64,000 nt of DNA, from positions 1 through 64,000 of the forward strand of contig CAZSIV010000010.1 in assembly GCA_964607135.1 (NCBI GenBank), written 5' to 3'. Positions within the stretch are counted from its first letter, which is position 1. Every line of letters begins with the position of its first letter. The position numbers and the translations under genes are program-made. Shown here in pieces: positions 35,604 through 44,089 of this stretch. The notes below the pieces were generated by a model. It was not told where the DNA came from. It saw only the letters and a program-made list of their open reading frames with translations, and did not search any database. Source of the DNA: Metaruminococcus_A sp964607135. Lineage in GTDB: Bacteria > Bacillota > Clostridia > Oscillospirales > Ruminococcaceae.

Positions 35604-37037
35604 ATGAGCTTTGATGAATACGGTCCGCAGGAACGAAGAGAGGAAAAACTGCGGGAGCCTGACGGCGAAGCCGATGCGTGCGAGCGTGAAGGCGGTTCTT
35701 TCAGCAGCGGGGCAGAGATTTTACGCTCGGAAGGAGAGAAAAATTTTTCATCCGGCGGGCAGCCGTTTATTCCCGAAGCGTTCAGCTGGGAGGATGTAGA
35801 ACCGTCCCGGCAGAGGGAAAAGGGAAAAGCAAAAAAGGGAAAAAATCCCGGAAACAACAGAGGACTGAAAATATTTTCGGTTGTGGTCAGCTGTGTTTTG
35901 GTAGTGACTTTGACGGTGCTTGCTTTTGTAGTGGCAAACACCTGGAATCTGGCCGAAGCGCCTGCACAGGGTTTCTCTTCCTCGGAAAAATCCTATCCTG
36001 ACCGGGAAAACAGCCCCAGCCTGATTATCGGCCAGACGCCGGAAAACACCTATTCGGCGGAGACGGACGGCCCGCTTTCCGTCCCCCAAGTCGCGGCTAA
36101 AGTGAAGCCGTCGGTGGTCGGGGTTGTCACTTACACCAAGGAAAGCGGATTGAAAGCGGCCGGCGAAGGCTCGGGGATCATCATGACGTCGGACGGATAT
36201 ATCATCACAAACGAGCATGTCATCAGGGGGGCGGAGGCCATCAAAATCGTGCTGGAAAACGGCGACGACTTCGAAGCGTCGGTGGTCGGAGCGGATTCCA
36301 AAGCAGATCTCGCCATTGTCAAAATCGAAAAGGAAAATCTGACCGCAGCGGAATTTGGGGATTCGGCTAAACTGGTCACGGGCGAAACGGTCATTGCGAT
36401 CGGCAACCCGGGCGGCCTTAAATACGCGGGCAGCGTTACACAGGGGATCGTTTCGGCGACCAACCGCCTGGTCACTTCGTCAAAGGATTCCGGTTACACA
36501 GTTGCCTGCATCCAGACCGACGCCGCGATCAATCCCGGTAATTCGGGCGGCGCGCTGGTCAATGTTTATGGGCAGGTAGTCGGCATCAACTCTTCTAAAA
36601 TCGTAGCGACTGGGTATGAAGGGATCGGCTTCTCCATCTCGATCAACGAGGCGAAACCGATCATTGACGACCTGCTTGCCTTCGGTTATGTCAAAGACCG
36701 TGTAAAAATCGGCATAACGGTCACGCCGATCGACGAGGTGCTGGCGAAGATGTATGGAGTCCCGGAAGGCCTGCGGATCGTGCTGATCGAGGAAACCTCC
36801 GACGCGCTGCAAAAGGGGCTCCAGGTGGGGGATATCATTACCAAGGTGGACGGCACACTGATGACGGGATTCAACGATCTTTCTGCGATTCTGAAAGAAA
36901 AGAAGGCGGGGGACAGCATTACACTGGATGTGTACCGCCAGATTTCGGACAGCACAGGGCGGACGTTTTCCGCTACGTTAAAGTTACAGGAGGACCGGGG
37001 CACTCAGTCCGCCCCGCAGTCATCCTCCGATGAATGA
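35604..37037 (+). CDS. HtrA/DegP-like membrane serine protease with PDZ domain
   Basis: ATG 35604 is chosen over GTG 35589 because GGTGGAG sits six bases before it. An unstructured, acidic cytoplasmic start (~1-80) leads to one membrane helix (IFSVVVSCVLVVTLTVLAFVVA). The trypsin-like domain has the triad His205 (TNEHVI), Asp235 (SKADLAIVKI) and Ser314 (NPGNSGGALV). A single PDZ domain closes the protein (~385-475: EGLRIVLIEETSDALQKGLQVGDIITKVDG). It degrades or refolds damaged proteins outside the membrane. Its place after the two-component genes suggests it belongs to their regulon. Confidence 0.95.
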   Translation: MSFDEYGPQERREEKLREPDGEADACEREGGSFSSGAEILRSEGEKNFSSGGQPFIPEAFSWEDVEPSRQREKGKAKKGKNPGNNRGLKIFSVVVSCVLVVTLTVLAFVVANTWNLAEAPAQGFSSSEKSYPDRENSPSLIIGQTPENTYSAETDGPLSVPQVAAKVKPSVVGVVTYTKESGLKAAGEGSGIIMTSDGYIITNEHVIRGAEAIKIVLENGDDFEASVVGADSKADLAIVKIEKENLTAAEFGDSAKLVTGETVIAIGNPGGLKYAGSVTQGIVSATNRLVTSSKDSGYTVACIQTDAAINPGNSGGALVNVYGQVVGINSSKIVATGYEGIGFSISINEAKPIIDDLLAFGYVKDRVKIGITVTPIDEVLAKMYGVPEGLRIVLIEETSDALQKGLQVGDIITKVDGTLMTGFNDLSAILKEKKAGDSITLDVYRQISDSTGRTFSATLKLQEDRGTQSAPQSSSDE

Positions 37038-37043
37038 AAATTG

Positions 37044-37084
37044 AAAAAAGCAGGGGCGGAAGACAGAGCCGCCCCTGCTTTTTT
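37044..37084 (+). terminator. Terminator after htrA
   Basis: AAAAAAGCAGGGGCGG pairs with CCGCCCCTGCTTTTTT across an AGACAGAG-type loop. It has T-runs on both strands. Confidence 0.92.
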
Positions 37085-37456
37085 GTCGTTCTGAATAGAA
37101 CGGTGCTGTTAAAAAGATAAAGCTCCGATTGCGCGCAGCAGTGCGGTATATTGCATTTTTTGCTGAGGCGGATGCCCCTTGTTTTTCTCATGCGTAATAA
37201 AAATGAGGAGCGGGGTAAATGCGGAGGATTTTTGGCTGAAACGGAGCAGCGGATGCTTTGGAGTTCCCCTGTCTGCCTGCGTCTCCTGAAACGGAATGTA
37301 AAATCCCTGTCGCCTTTTGACGCTCCCTTGCATACTATGAAATGAAGCAGGAAAACCAGCGGGCGAGCGGCAGGGAGTGACGGCCGTCCCGTCCTTATGA
37401 AGAGCTCCTCCGCGCAGCCGTTTCTGATTGCTGCACTTGCCTGCTTTTTTATAGAG

Positions 37457-37484
37457 AAGGCCGCCGGAAGACCGGCGGCCTTTG
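37457..37484. terminator. Terminator-like hairpin downstream of the AEC gene
   Basis: AAGGCCGCCGG pairs exactly with CCGGCGGCCTT around AAGA. T-richness is modest on both strands. It could end the AEC transporter transcript (minus strand) or be a symmetric palindrome. Confidence 0.55.
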
Positions 37485-37539
37485 TGCATTGACAGAAGCT
37501 TTACAGCGAATCCTTGTTTAGCCGGATCGAAATGCCGCT

Positions 37540-38499
37540 TTAATACGGAAGAAGCGGGGAGACGAGGCTTCCGGCCCACTCATATAAAAAGCACATCAGC
37601 GGGATGGAAACGATGCTGATCAGGGTACAGACGCTGAAATATTCGGCTGCATAAAGCTCGTCGCACCGATATTTTGCGGCGAACATCATAATAGAGACGG
37701 CCGGGGGAGCAGACGCGCCGACCAGAACCGTCAAGGCCACCGTCCGGTCAACCGGGAGGAGGATGAACAGGGCGATGCAGATCAGCGGGATGATCAGCAG
37801 CCTGACGACGCTGGCCCAGTAAAGCCGCAGCTTGGCAAAGGCTTTCACAATGTCGGTCTGGGCGATGAAAGCGCCCGCGACAATCATGGCGAGCGGGGAG
37901 TTCATCTTCCCGATCAGGCTGATCGGCTCAAAGAGGAAATCCGGAATCCGGATCCGGCAGAAAAAGAAGATGATCCCCAGGAAAATGGCGATGATGGTGG
38001 GCGCCTTCAGGCAGTTGACCAGCTGTTTGAATTTCATCTTTCCGGTAAAAACGCCGATCCCCTGCGTCCACATGAAGAAGTTGGTGATGGCGATGTAAGC
38101 CGTAATGTAGAGCACGCCTTCGCTGCCAAACATGGCTAAAACGAGCGGGGTCGCAAAAAAACCGCAGTTTGTGTAGATACAGCCGAACCGCTCTACCTTG
38201 TATTGGTTTTCCGGGCTTTTTTTGAGCAGGAAACGGGTCAGCAGCTGCATGGTGACAATCGAAATAAGCGACAGCCCGACCGCGGTCAGCAGCCCGGCGG
38301 CCAGCCGGGCATCAAAATCGGTCTGGAACGAGATGAAGATGATGCAGGGGTTGACAACCAAAAGAAGCAGGTTGGAAAGCTGAATATTGGTAGCAGATGA
38401 GATGATATGGATTTTGTAACAGAGATATCCGGCCACAATCATCAAAAACATGACGGCGGCTTGGTATAAAACGATCATTGCTGTTTCCATTGCTGACAT
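37540..38499 (-). CDS. AEC family transporter (auxin efflux carrier-type permease)
   Basis: The 319-residue protein has ten hydrophobic segments in two five-helix halves, as in AEC permeases (malonate, malate or unknown organic acid carriers). Typical stretches are IVLYQAAVMFLMIVAGYLCYK at the first helix, LSNLLLLVVNPCIIF with the conserved Asn-Pro of the broken helix, and NCGFFATPLVLAMFG. The substrate is unknown. ATG 38499 is preceded by GGATGTCAGC, a weak site. A ~230-base leader with notable RNA structure precedes it. Confidence 0.88.
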   Translation of the reverse strand: MSAMETAMIVLYQAAVMFLMIVAGYLCYKIHIISSATNIQLSNLLLLVVNPCIIFISFQTDFDARLAAGLLTAVGLSLISIVTMQLLTRFLLKKSPENQYKVERFGCIYTNCGFFATPLVLAMFGSEGVLYITAYIAITNFFMWTQGIGVFTGKMKFKQLVNCLKAPTIIAIFLGIIFFFCRIRIPDFLFEPISLIGKMNSPLAMIVAGAFIAQTDIVKAFAKLRLYWASVVRLLIIPLICIALFILLPVDRTVALTVLVGASAPPAVSIMMFAAKYRCDELYAAEYFSVCTLISIVSIPLMCFLYEWAGSLVSPLLPY

Positions 38500-38634
38500 C
38501 CAATCTTTTCATAGTAACCAGCGGCTTGGCTCTCTATGCCCGGCGGCGGGGAAGATTCGGCGCTTCAGGGAAGACTGCTACCTTCTCTGAATGCCTGAAA
38601 GGGAAAATACCTCTTAATATGCGGAAACGACAGA

Positions 38635-38745
38635 ACCGTGCCCCTGGGGATTCTAATCCGGTGAACTGCCAGGGGCAATTCACCGATAGGAGAGATACAA
38701 GCCTTTCCCTTCAAATAGGAAAAGGCTTGTATCCGGTGAAACCAT
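38635..38745 (-). promoter_or_regulatory. Structured leader candidate upstream of the AEC gene
   Basis: On the minus strand a hairpin GATACAAGCC/GGCTTGTATC (38733-38694) is followed by CGGTGAA (complement of 38679-38685), then TGCCCCTGG, then TTCACC, then CCAGGGGCA (down to 38639). CGGTGAA can pair with TTCACC inside the TGCCCCTGG/CCAGGGGCA loop, forming a pseudoknot. It can instead pair with an upstream TTCACCG (complement of 38734-38740). These alternatives exclude each other. No known riboswitch class is recognised. Confidence 0.45.
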
Positions 38746-38747
38746 TT

Positions 38748-39881
38748 TTATAGGGCTTTGATAATGCCATCGATATCGCTCATCCGGTCCGGAATCCCAA
38801 TCTTCTGCGGGCAGTGTTCCGCGCAGGCGCCGCAGCCGATGCAGCTCGCCGGAAGGCGTTCTTTGTCATACCCGCCGACCTCCTGGTTGAGCGCGAAGGT
38901 GGAACCGGTGATCATGTAACGGTTGTACATCGAAAACAGCTCCGGGATGTCCAGCGACTGCGGGCAGTATTCTACGCAGTAGCGGCAGGAGGTGCAGGGG
39001 ATCGTCCGGGTTTTTTTCCGGATCTCCAGAACCTCATCGATGAGCTCGTAATCCTTTTTGGTGAACGGCTCAAAGTTTTCGAAGGTTTTGACGTTGTCCA
39101 CAACCTGATCCATTTCGGTCATCCCGCTGAGGATGATGTGGACGTTGTCGAGAGAACCGCAGTACCGCATCGCCCAGGACGCGATGGAATCGTTCGGCCG
39201 GGCGGCTTTCAGCAGGTCGTTGGACTCTTTTCCAAGGTCGGCGAAAGCGCCGCCCCGCACCGGTTCCATGACGATCACCGGGATTCCCTTGCCGGTGAGG
39301 ACGTCGTACTGGCCCTTTGCATCCTGATAGGTCCAGTCGAGGTAGTTGAGCTGGATCTGGCAGAACTCCCAGCCGTCGTAATAATCGACGATTTTCTTTA
39401 AAACAGCCGGCGTGTCGTGGAAAGAAAAGCCCAGATGCCTGATCTGCCCGGCGGCTTTGCGTTTTTCGAGCTTTTCGAGAACCTTTAAATCTTTCATCCT
39501 CTGGAAATTCGCCGCGTTGAGGGCGTGAACCAGATAGAAGTCGAAATAACCGGCTCCTGTTTTTTCGAGCTGCTCGTCAAAAATTTTGTCAACAGCTTCC
39601 TCTGAAACCTCGGGCATAAAGCCGATCGGGAACTTGGTTGCAAGGTAATAGGATTCGCGGGGATAGCGGGACAGGGCTTCTTTGACGAACTCCTCCGACT
39701 CCCCTTCATGATAGCGGTAGGCGGTATCGAAATAGTTTACACCGTGGCGGTATGCGTAGTCGATGAGCTCCAGGGCTTTTTCCCGGTCGATTTTGCCGTC
39801 TGCCTTCGTCGGAAAGCGCATACATCCGAAGCCCAGGCGGGAAATCTCGATCCCCATCTTTTGAAATAATTTTTGCTGCAT
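38748..39881 (-). CDS. Aldo/keto reductase with C-terminal ferredoxin-type 4Fe-4S domain
   Basis: The 377-residue protein has an aldo/keto reductase barrel (ISRLGFGCMRFPTKADGKIDREKALELIDYA, with Asp-Tyr of the active site in NYFDTAYRYHEGESEEF and Lys in YLATKFPIG). Two Cys clusters follow at ~297-307 (CTSCRYCVEYCP) and ~352-363 (CIGCGACAEHCP). These bind one or two 4Fe-4S clusters, so the enzyme probably moves electrons between ferredoxin-like carriers and a carbonyl substrate. GGAGGTACGACT-like sequence precedes the ATG. It is transcribed alone, upstream of the AEC gene. Confidence 0.93.
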   Translation of the reverse strand: MQQKLFQKMGIEISRLGFGCMRFPTKADGKIDREKALELIDYAYRHGVNYFDTAYRYHEGESEEFVKEALSRYPRESYYLATKFPIGFMPEVSEEAVDKIFDEQLEKTGAGYFDFYLVHALNAANFQRMKDLKVLEKLEKRKAAGQIRHLGFSFHDTPAVLKKIVDYYDGWEFCQIQLNYLDWTYQDAKGQYDVLTGKGIPVIVMEPVRGGAFADLGKESNDLLKAARPNDSIASWAMRYCGSLDNVHIILSGMTEMDQVVDNVKTFENFEPFTKKDYELIDEVLEIRKKTRTIPCTSCRYCVEYCPQSLDIPELFSMYNRYMITGSTFALNQEVGGYDKERLPASCIGCGACAEHCPQKIGIPDRMSDIDGIIKAL

Positions 39882-40229
39882 AGTCGTACCTCCTGCGTCG
39901 TTTTTGGTGGGCGGTTTGTATTGATAATATTAAGTATATAACACTCCATAAAATTGTCAAATAAAATTTGCAGCAAAAAAGAAATTTTATGGAACGGTTG
40001 GAATCAAGACACAGATCTTGCCTTTTCCGTACAGGGCGCCAAACACGCGGTTCCGGCCTGCAAACGGTAAAAAATCCCCGTTCTTTGCGAAAAAAATGTC
40101 TTTTATTGCCGCTTGTCCGGCCTGGGTTTATTGACGAACGGGTAAATTTATTATAGAATAGAATCGTATACTTATGTGCGCAAAGGCGCAGAAAGACTGC
40201 CGCCCGAGGGCAGCGGTTTTGGAGGAATT
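39882..40229. other. Divergent intergenic region
   Basis: No gene is seen between the aldo/keto reductase (minus) and rpe (plus). The rpe promoter is at 40131-40159. The rest is AT-rich near the aldo/keto start. Confidence 0.55.
40131..40159 (+). promoter_or_regulatory. Promoter of rpe
   Basis: TTGACG (40131-40136) and TAGAAT (40154-40159) are 17 bases apart, about 70 bases before the start codon. Confidence 0.75.
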
Positions 40230-40886
40230 ATGGAAATCTCGGTGTCACCCTCTATCCTGGCGGCTGATTTTACAAACCTTGGCAGGGAAATTGCCAGGAT
40301 GGAGCAAGCGGGGGCCGACATGCTTCACGTCGATGTGATGGACGGCGTGTTTGTCCCCAATATATCGTTTGGCCTTCCGGTTGTCAAAAGCATCCGGAAA
40401 GCAACCGGCCTTTTCTTTGACGTTCATCTGATGATCTGTGACCCGTTGGCTTATGCGGAGCGATTCGCCGCTGCCGGGGCGGACGGAATCACCTTTCATT
40501 TGGAAAGCCGGTCTTGTCCGGAAAAGGTGATCGAGGCAATCCGCGCCTTGGGGAAAAAGGTGGGGATCTCGATCCGCCCCTCTACGCCGGTTTCGGAGGT
40601 GCTCCCGCTGCTCCCTCAAATCGATATGCTGCTGATCATGACGGTGGAGCCCGGCTTCGGCGGGCAGGGATTTATGAAGGAGATGCTTAAAAAAGTCCGC
40701 GCCGTCCGGCAGTATGCCCTGGAATCGGGAATTCCGCTGGACATTCAGGTGGACGGCGGGATCAATGGGGAGACGGCGCGTCTGGCGGCGGATGCGGGGG
40801 CCAATGTTCTGGTCGCCGGTTCTTATCTGTTCCGCAGTGAAGACGCGGGAAAGGCGATAGCTTCTTTAAAGGGTCAGCAGACGTAA
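40230..40886 (+). CDS. rpe: Ribulose-phosphate 3-epimerase
   Basis: ATG 40230, five bases after GGAGG, gives 218 residues, the usual size. The TIM-barrel signatures are SVSPSILAADFTNLGREI, DMLHVDVMDGVFVPNISFG (metal-binding His and Asp), VHLMICDP, MTVEPGFGGQGF and IQVDGGING. It interconverts ribulose-5-phosphate and xylulose-5-phosphate in the pentose phosphate pathway, which would also take up xylose released by the GH43 enzymes. Its 3' end overlaps the convergent mecA gene by 13 bases. Confidence 0.96.
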   Translation: MEISVSPSILAADFTNLGREIARMEQAGADMLHVDVMDGVFVPNISFGLPVVKSIRKATGLFFDVHLMICDPLAYAERFAAAGADGITFHLESRSCPEKVIEAIRALGKKVGISIRPSTPVSEVLPLLPQIDMLLIMTVEPGFGGQGFMKEMLKKVRAVRQYALESGIPLDIQVDGGINGETARLAADAGANVLVAGSYLFRSEDAGKAIASLKGQQT

Positions 40887-41470
40887 TCCACCAGGGTTTC
40901 GACCGCCACATCTTCGATGATGCAGCGGGCGTGTTCCCGGATAAAAGAGAGTCTGATCTCCCCTTTTCCGAAGTACTGTCCGTATTCGCTCAAGAGCTTT
41001 ACCAGCTTGTCGTCTGTCCGCAGGTAGGAGCAGAGGGTGAGGAAGTACTCTTGATCCAGTAAGTAAAGGCTGCTTTTGCGCACCAGATGGCTGTACTGCT
41101 TGAAAAGGTGTTCGCAGGCGCCGAGCAGGCTGTCGAGGGTTTTAAAGCGAAAGATCAAAGGGTGGTTGAACCCCTGACTGTTCTTTTTGGAATGGAGGCC
41201 GCCGCGGCTGCGGTCGATGACGTTGACGTAGAGGACGCATCCTCCGTTTACGTCGGGGAAGGCTTCGATAAACAGCTTTCCCCCTGTCAGATCGAGTTCG
41301 GTCTCCTCTTTAATTTTGGTGATGAGCCCCCGGACTGCACGCTTTGTCTCTGAAGCGGCGCCGTCGGTGTCATGGAAGGAAAGCGACATTTCATCCAAGT
41401 CGTTTTCGTCCAGGGTGATCTTAACCGTTTTCTGGTCTACAAGCTCTATTTTCAAGGCGTTCAGCTCCAT
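40874..41470 (-). CDS. mecA: Adaptor protein MecA-like
   Basis: The 198-residue protein fits the MecA family. The N-terminal domain begins MELNALKIELVDQKTVKITLDENDL. An acidic, variable linker follows, then a C-terminal domain (RFKTLDSLLGACEHLFKQYSHLVRKSSLYLLDQEYFLTL) that in MecA binds ClpC. MecA delivers proteins such as ComK to ClpCP for degradation; the substrate in this organism is unknown. It converges on rpe with a short overlap. Confidence 0.88.
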   Translation of the reverse strand: MELNALKIELVDQKTVKITLDENDLDEMSLSFHDTDGAASETKRAVRGLITKIKEETELDLTGGKLFIEAFPDVNGGCVLYVNVIDRSRGGLHSKKNSQGFNHPLIFRFKTLDSLLGACEHLFKQYSHLVRKSSLYLLDQEYFLTLCSYLRTDDKLVKLLSEYGQYFGKGEIRLSFIREHARCIIEDVAVETLVDYVC

Positions 41471-41709
41471 TGCTTGCGGGCGGCGGGCTGCCGCGCCGGC
41501 GTTTGTTTTCTTTTTGTCTGCGGCGGGCTGCGTGAGTCGAACGGCGCGGTATGGTGGCGCTGCCTTTTCGAAGGCTTAAAAGCAGTCCGCGGTTTTGGCC
41601 GTGCTTCCGGGGCGGGGCTGATGGAGCCGTTCCCTTTTCGAAAGCTCTCCGGCAAAAAGCTCTGTTGTCATCTATTATATGTTATTTTGTGAAAGGAGGT
41701 TCATCGGCT

Positions 41710-42711
41710 GTGCTTTTTAAAGCGTCGAAGTCACAGAAAACGGACTTGCTTCTGACACTGCTTGCAGTACTTGCAATGTCGATATATTTGTATGGCTTTC
41801 GGGTGCTGTTTATGACAGCTTTTACGGTGGTGATCGCCCTGGTATTCGAATATCTGTGCATGTGCCTGCTGGGTAAAAAAAAGGGGGAACGGGTTTCTCT
41901 CGAAACGGTTTTGACCGCGGTGATTTTCACCTGCTGCCTGTCGGCGGCCACCCCTTACTGGGTTTCGGTTTATGGGATGTTGATGGCCATTGTAGTGGCA
42001 AAGTTCCCCTTTGGGGGAACCGGGAAAAACATCTTTAATCCGGCGGCGGCAGGGCTTGCTTTTTCTGCGGTCAGCTTTCCGGCGCTGCTGTTCCAGTACC
42101 CCGCGCCCTATACCTGGGTTCCATGGCTTGACCCGGTGACAGCGCCGATGCAGGCGTCGCCCGGGGCGGTGCTGCAGGCGGGGGGGAGTCCTGCGATCAA
42201 CACAATGAATGCCCTTTTGAGCTCATATTCCGGCCCGATCGGTGCAACGGCGATCTTTGTGCTGGCAGCCTGCGCGCTTTATCTCGTCCTTCGCAAAACA
42301 GCGGCCTGGCGGATTATCCTCAGCGCCGGACTGTCGCTGTCCGCCGCCGCCTTTCTGTTCCCCAGAACCGGCGCGGACGGTTTCCATTCGGTCGTATACG
42401 AACTGGTCAGCGGTATCTTCCTGTTCGCCATTGTCTTTATGGCGTCCGATCCGGTTACTTCCCCGAAAAGCGGCTGGGGGCAGGTTTTATACGGCATGAT
42501 GATCGGTTTCGGGACAATGCTTGTCCGGCATCTGGCAGAAAGCGAGGTCAGCGTCGTTTTCCCGCTGCTGGCTGCGAACGCCCTCTCCCCCTTCTTTGAC
42601 CGTGTCGGACTGAAGATTGTCTCTCATTTTGCACAGGCCAGGGCGACGCAGAAAGGCGCCGACGGAGAGAAGCGGGAAGAATCTGTTCCGGGGGTGACGG
42701 CGGGTGAGTAG
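41710..42711 (+). CDS. RnfD-like membrane protein lacking the flavin-attachment Thr
   Basis: GTG 41710, ten bases after AAAGGAGG, gives 333 residues with about nine membrane helices. RnfD/NqrB-type features are kept: FGGTGKNIFNPAAAGLAF (~101-118) and the late IVFMASDPVTSP. In RnfD, FMN is covalently held by Thr in an S-x-A-T motif. The matching stretch here appears to be GGSPAINTMNAL, with Ile163 where Thr is expected (alignment by eye; Thr165 is nearby). It is first of three Rnf-like genes with overlapping junctions. No rnfB, rnfC or rnfG gene is present. Confidence 0.82.
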   Translation: MLFKASKSQKTDLLLTLLAVLAMSIYLYGFRVLFMTAFTVVIALVFEYLCMCLLGKKKGERVSLETVLTAVIFTCCLSAATPYWVSVYGMLMAIVVAKFPFGGTGKNIFNPAAAGLAFSAVSFPALLFQYPAPYTWVPWLDPVTAPMQASPGAVLQAGGSPAINTMNALLSSYSGPIGATAIFVLAACALYLVLRKTAAWRIILSAGLSLSAAAFLFPRTGADGFHSVVYELVSGIFLFAIVFMASDPVTSPKSGWGQVLYGMMIGFGTMLVRHLAESEVSVVFPLLAANALSPFFDRVGLKIVSHFAQARATQKGADGEKREESVPGVTAGE

Positions 42712-43447
42712 TCGGGTTTACCGCAGATATAGAAAGCTTTTTGATTTGATCGACGGGCTGTTTTTAAAGAATACGGTGCTTGAAAAGGGGCTGGTCGTAG
42801 CGCCTGTGGTCGTGGCGGGCACCAGCTTGAAAAATGCGGTTGCGCTTGCGCTCGTATTCAGCTTCCTCACCTTTTTTACGGTTTTTGCGACCTCCTTCAT
42901 TTCCAGAAAAATTCCGCATACCCTGCGGGTTATCATCGCGGTTTTATTTGCTGCTGCGCTCTATATTCCGGCCGCGATGCTGATCGACCTGTGGTTTCCG
43001 GGCGTCAGTTATCAGCTGGGTGTTTTTCTCCCCTTGCTGATCACAAATTCCCTGATCGTCTGGCGGAGCGATTCTCGTTTTCACCGGGAGAAAAAGGGCT
43101 GGATGGCGTTCGACCTTCTGTTTCATATCCTCGGCTTCTGGGTGGTGATCTGCTTTGTGGGCGCTGTGCGGGAAATGTGGGGAAGCGGGACCCTCTGGGG
43201 CCAGTCCCTCTCATTTGCAAACAGCCCGCTGAGCGGCATCCTTCTCCCGTTTTCCGGGTTTGTCATCCTCGGCTTTCTGGCGGCGCTTCTGCATAAATGC
43301 AGGAATGCGTTAATACCTATGGACAAGGATCAGTTGCCGGAACCGCAGGATTTTGGATACCAGACGGCGCCCGATTTCTCCGCTGACCGGTCGGTGGAGG
43401 AGGACGAAGCGGCTCCTTTAGAGGGGAGGGAAACGGCAGATGAATGA
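42704..43447 (+). CDS. RnfE/NqrD-like membrane protein lacking cluster cysteines
   Basis: It starts with GTG 42704 inside the end of the RnfD-like gene and has 247 residues with about six helices. Family stretches include KNTVLEKGLVVAPVVVAGTS, VFLPLLITNSLIVW and CFVGAVREMWGSGTLWG. In RnfE the corresponding boxes read GLCPLL and TNCIVVG, and the two Cys bind the intramembrane 2Fe-2S cluster with RnfA. Here they are Ala33 and Ser116. An acidic C-terminal tail (~215-247) is added. The protein is probably a partner of the RnfA-like one but unlikely to hold that cluster. Confidence 0.82.
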   Translation: MSSRVYRRYRKLFDLIDGLFLKNTVLEKGLVVAPVVVAGTSLKNAVALALVFSFLTFFTVFATSFISRKIPHTLRVIIAVLFAAALYIPAAMLIDLWFPGVSYQLGVFLPLLITNSLIVWRSDSRFHREKKGWMAFDLLFHILGFWVVICFVGAVREMWGSGTLWGQSLSFANSPLSGILLPFSGFVILGFLAALLHKCRNALIPMDKDQLPEPQDFGYQTAPDFSADRSVEEDEAAPLEGRETADE

Positions 43448-44057
43448 TTTTTTAAATATGGTAGGCGGTTTCTTTGCGGACTGCCTGTCCATGGCGCTTG
43501 TTATGATTGCGGTGGAAAACATGGTTTTCTCCAGGGCGCTCGGCACCAGCACCGCTTTGGTGATTATCCGCAAAAGAAACAGCCTCCCTCTCTTTGGTGC
43601 GATCCTGACGGTCATCACCGTTCTTGCGGGGATTGCGACCTATCTGCTGGAGCCCTTAGTCAAGGGAATCACAAACGTCGTGTATTATCGGCCGCTCATC
43701 TACGTGGCGGTCATCGGTGCAATTTATCTTGTGGTGTTGGTTGTCTGCGGTTATCTTCCGGAGCAGACCAAGGATAAGGTGAAGCCGATGGTGCATATCA
43801 GCGCGTTTAATTGCGTGGTTTTGGGCACACTTTTGTTGGTGGCGGGGGAGCAGATGACTTTTGGCTCCTCGATCGGGTTCGGACTGGGGGTTGGCGTAGG
43901 TTTTACCCTGGCAACGTTCTTTATTTCGGTGGCGTATGATTACCTGTACAGCGCTGCCATCCCCAAAGCATTCAGGGGATTTCCCGTGCTGCTGATCTAC
44001 ATCGGGCTGCTGTCTCTGGCGTTTTACGGCCTGGTGGGGCATCAACTTCCCTTTTGA
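43440..44057 (+). CDS. RnfA/NqrE-like membrane protein with one cluster cysteine left
   Basis: ATG 43440 overlaps the previous gene by eight bases. The 205-residue protein has six predicted helices, the standard RnfA size. AVENMVFSRALGTSTALVI aligns with the RnfA box ending GLCP, so Ser37 replaces the first cluster Cys. SAFNCVVLGTLLL keeps the second (Cys125). AFRGFPVLLIYIGLLSLAF matches the RnfA C-terminus. RnfA and RnfE form an inverted pair around a membrane 2Fe-2S cluster in true Rnf complexes. Confidence 0.83.
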   Translation: MNDFLNMVGGFFADCLSMALVMIAVENMVFSRALGTSTALVIIRKRNSLPLFGAILTVITVLAGIATYLLEPLVKGITNVVYYRPLIYVAVIGAIYLVVLVVCGYLPEQTKDKVKPMVHISAFNCVVLGTLLLVAGEQMTFGSSIGFGLGVGVGFTLATFFISVAYDYLYSAAIPKAFRGFPVLLIYIGLLSLAFYGLVGHQLPF

Positions 44058-44089
44058 GAAATCTGAAGAAAAAATAGGGTGGTGTTTCG

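Larger units (their letters stand above)
37038..37539. other. Intergenic region without a convincing gene
   Basis: Beyond the htrA terminator (37044-37084) these 502 bases contain open frames only on the minus strand, with low-complexity, basic, Pro/Ser-rich translations and no binding site, so I do not call them. A second hairpin is at 37457-37484. Confidence 0.55.

Noticed and set aside
37109..37579. Minus-strand frame of 156 codons after htrA
   Set aside because: Basic, Pro/Ser-rich translation without motif, no binding site, and its start lies inside the AEC transporter gene.
41710..44057. A standard Rnf ferredoxin:NAD+ oxidoreductase operon
   Set aside because: RnfB, RnfC and RnfG are absent, and the cofactor residues of the three present subunits look substituted.
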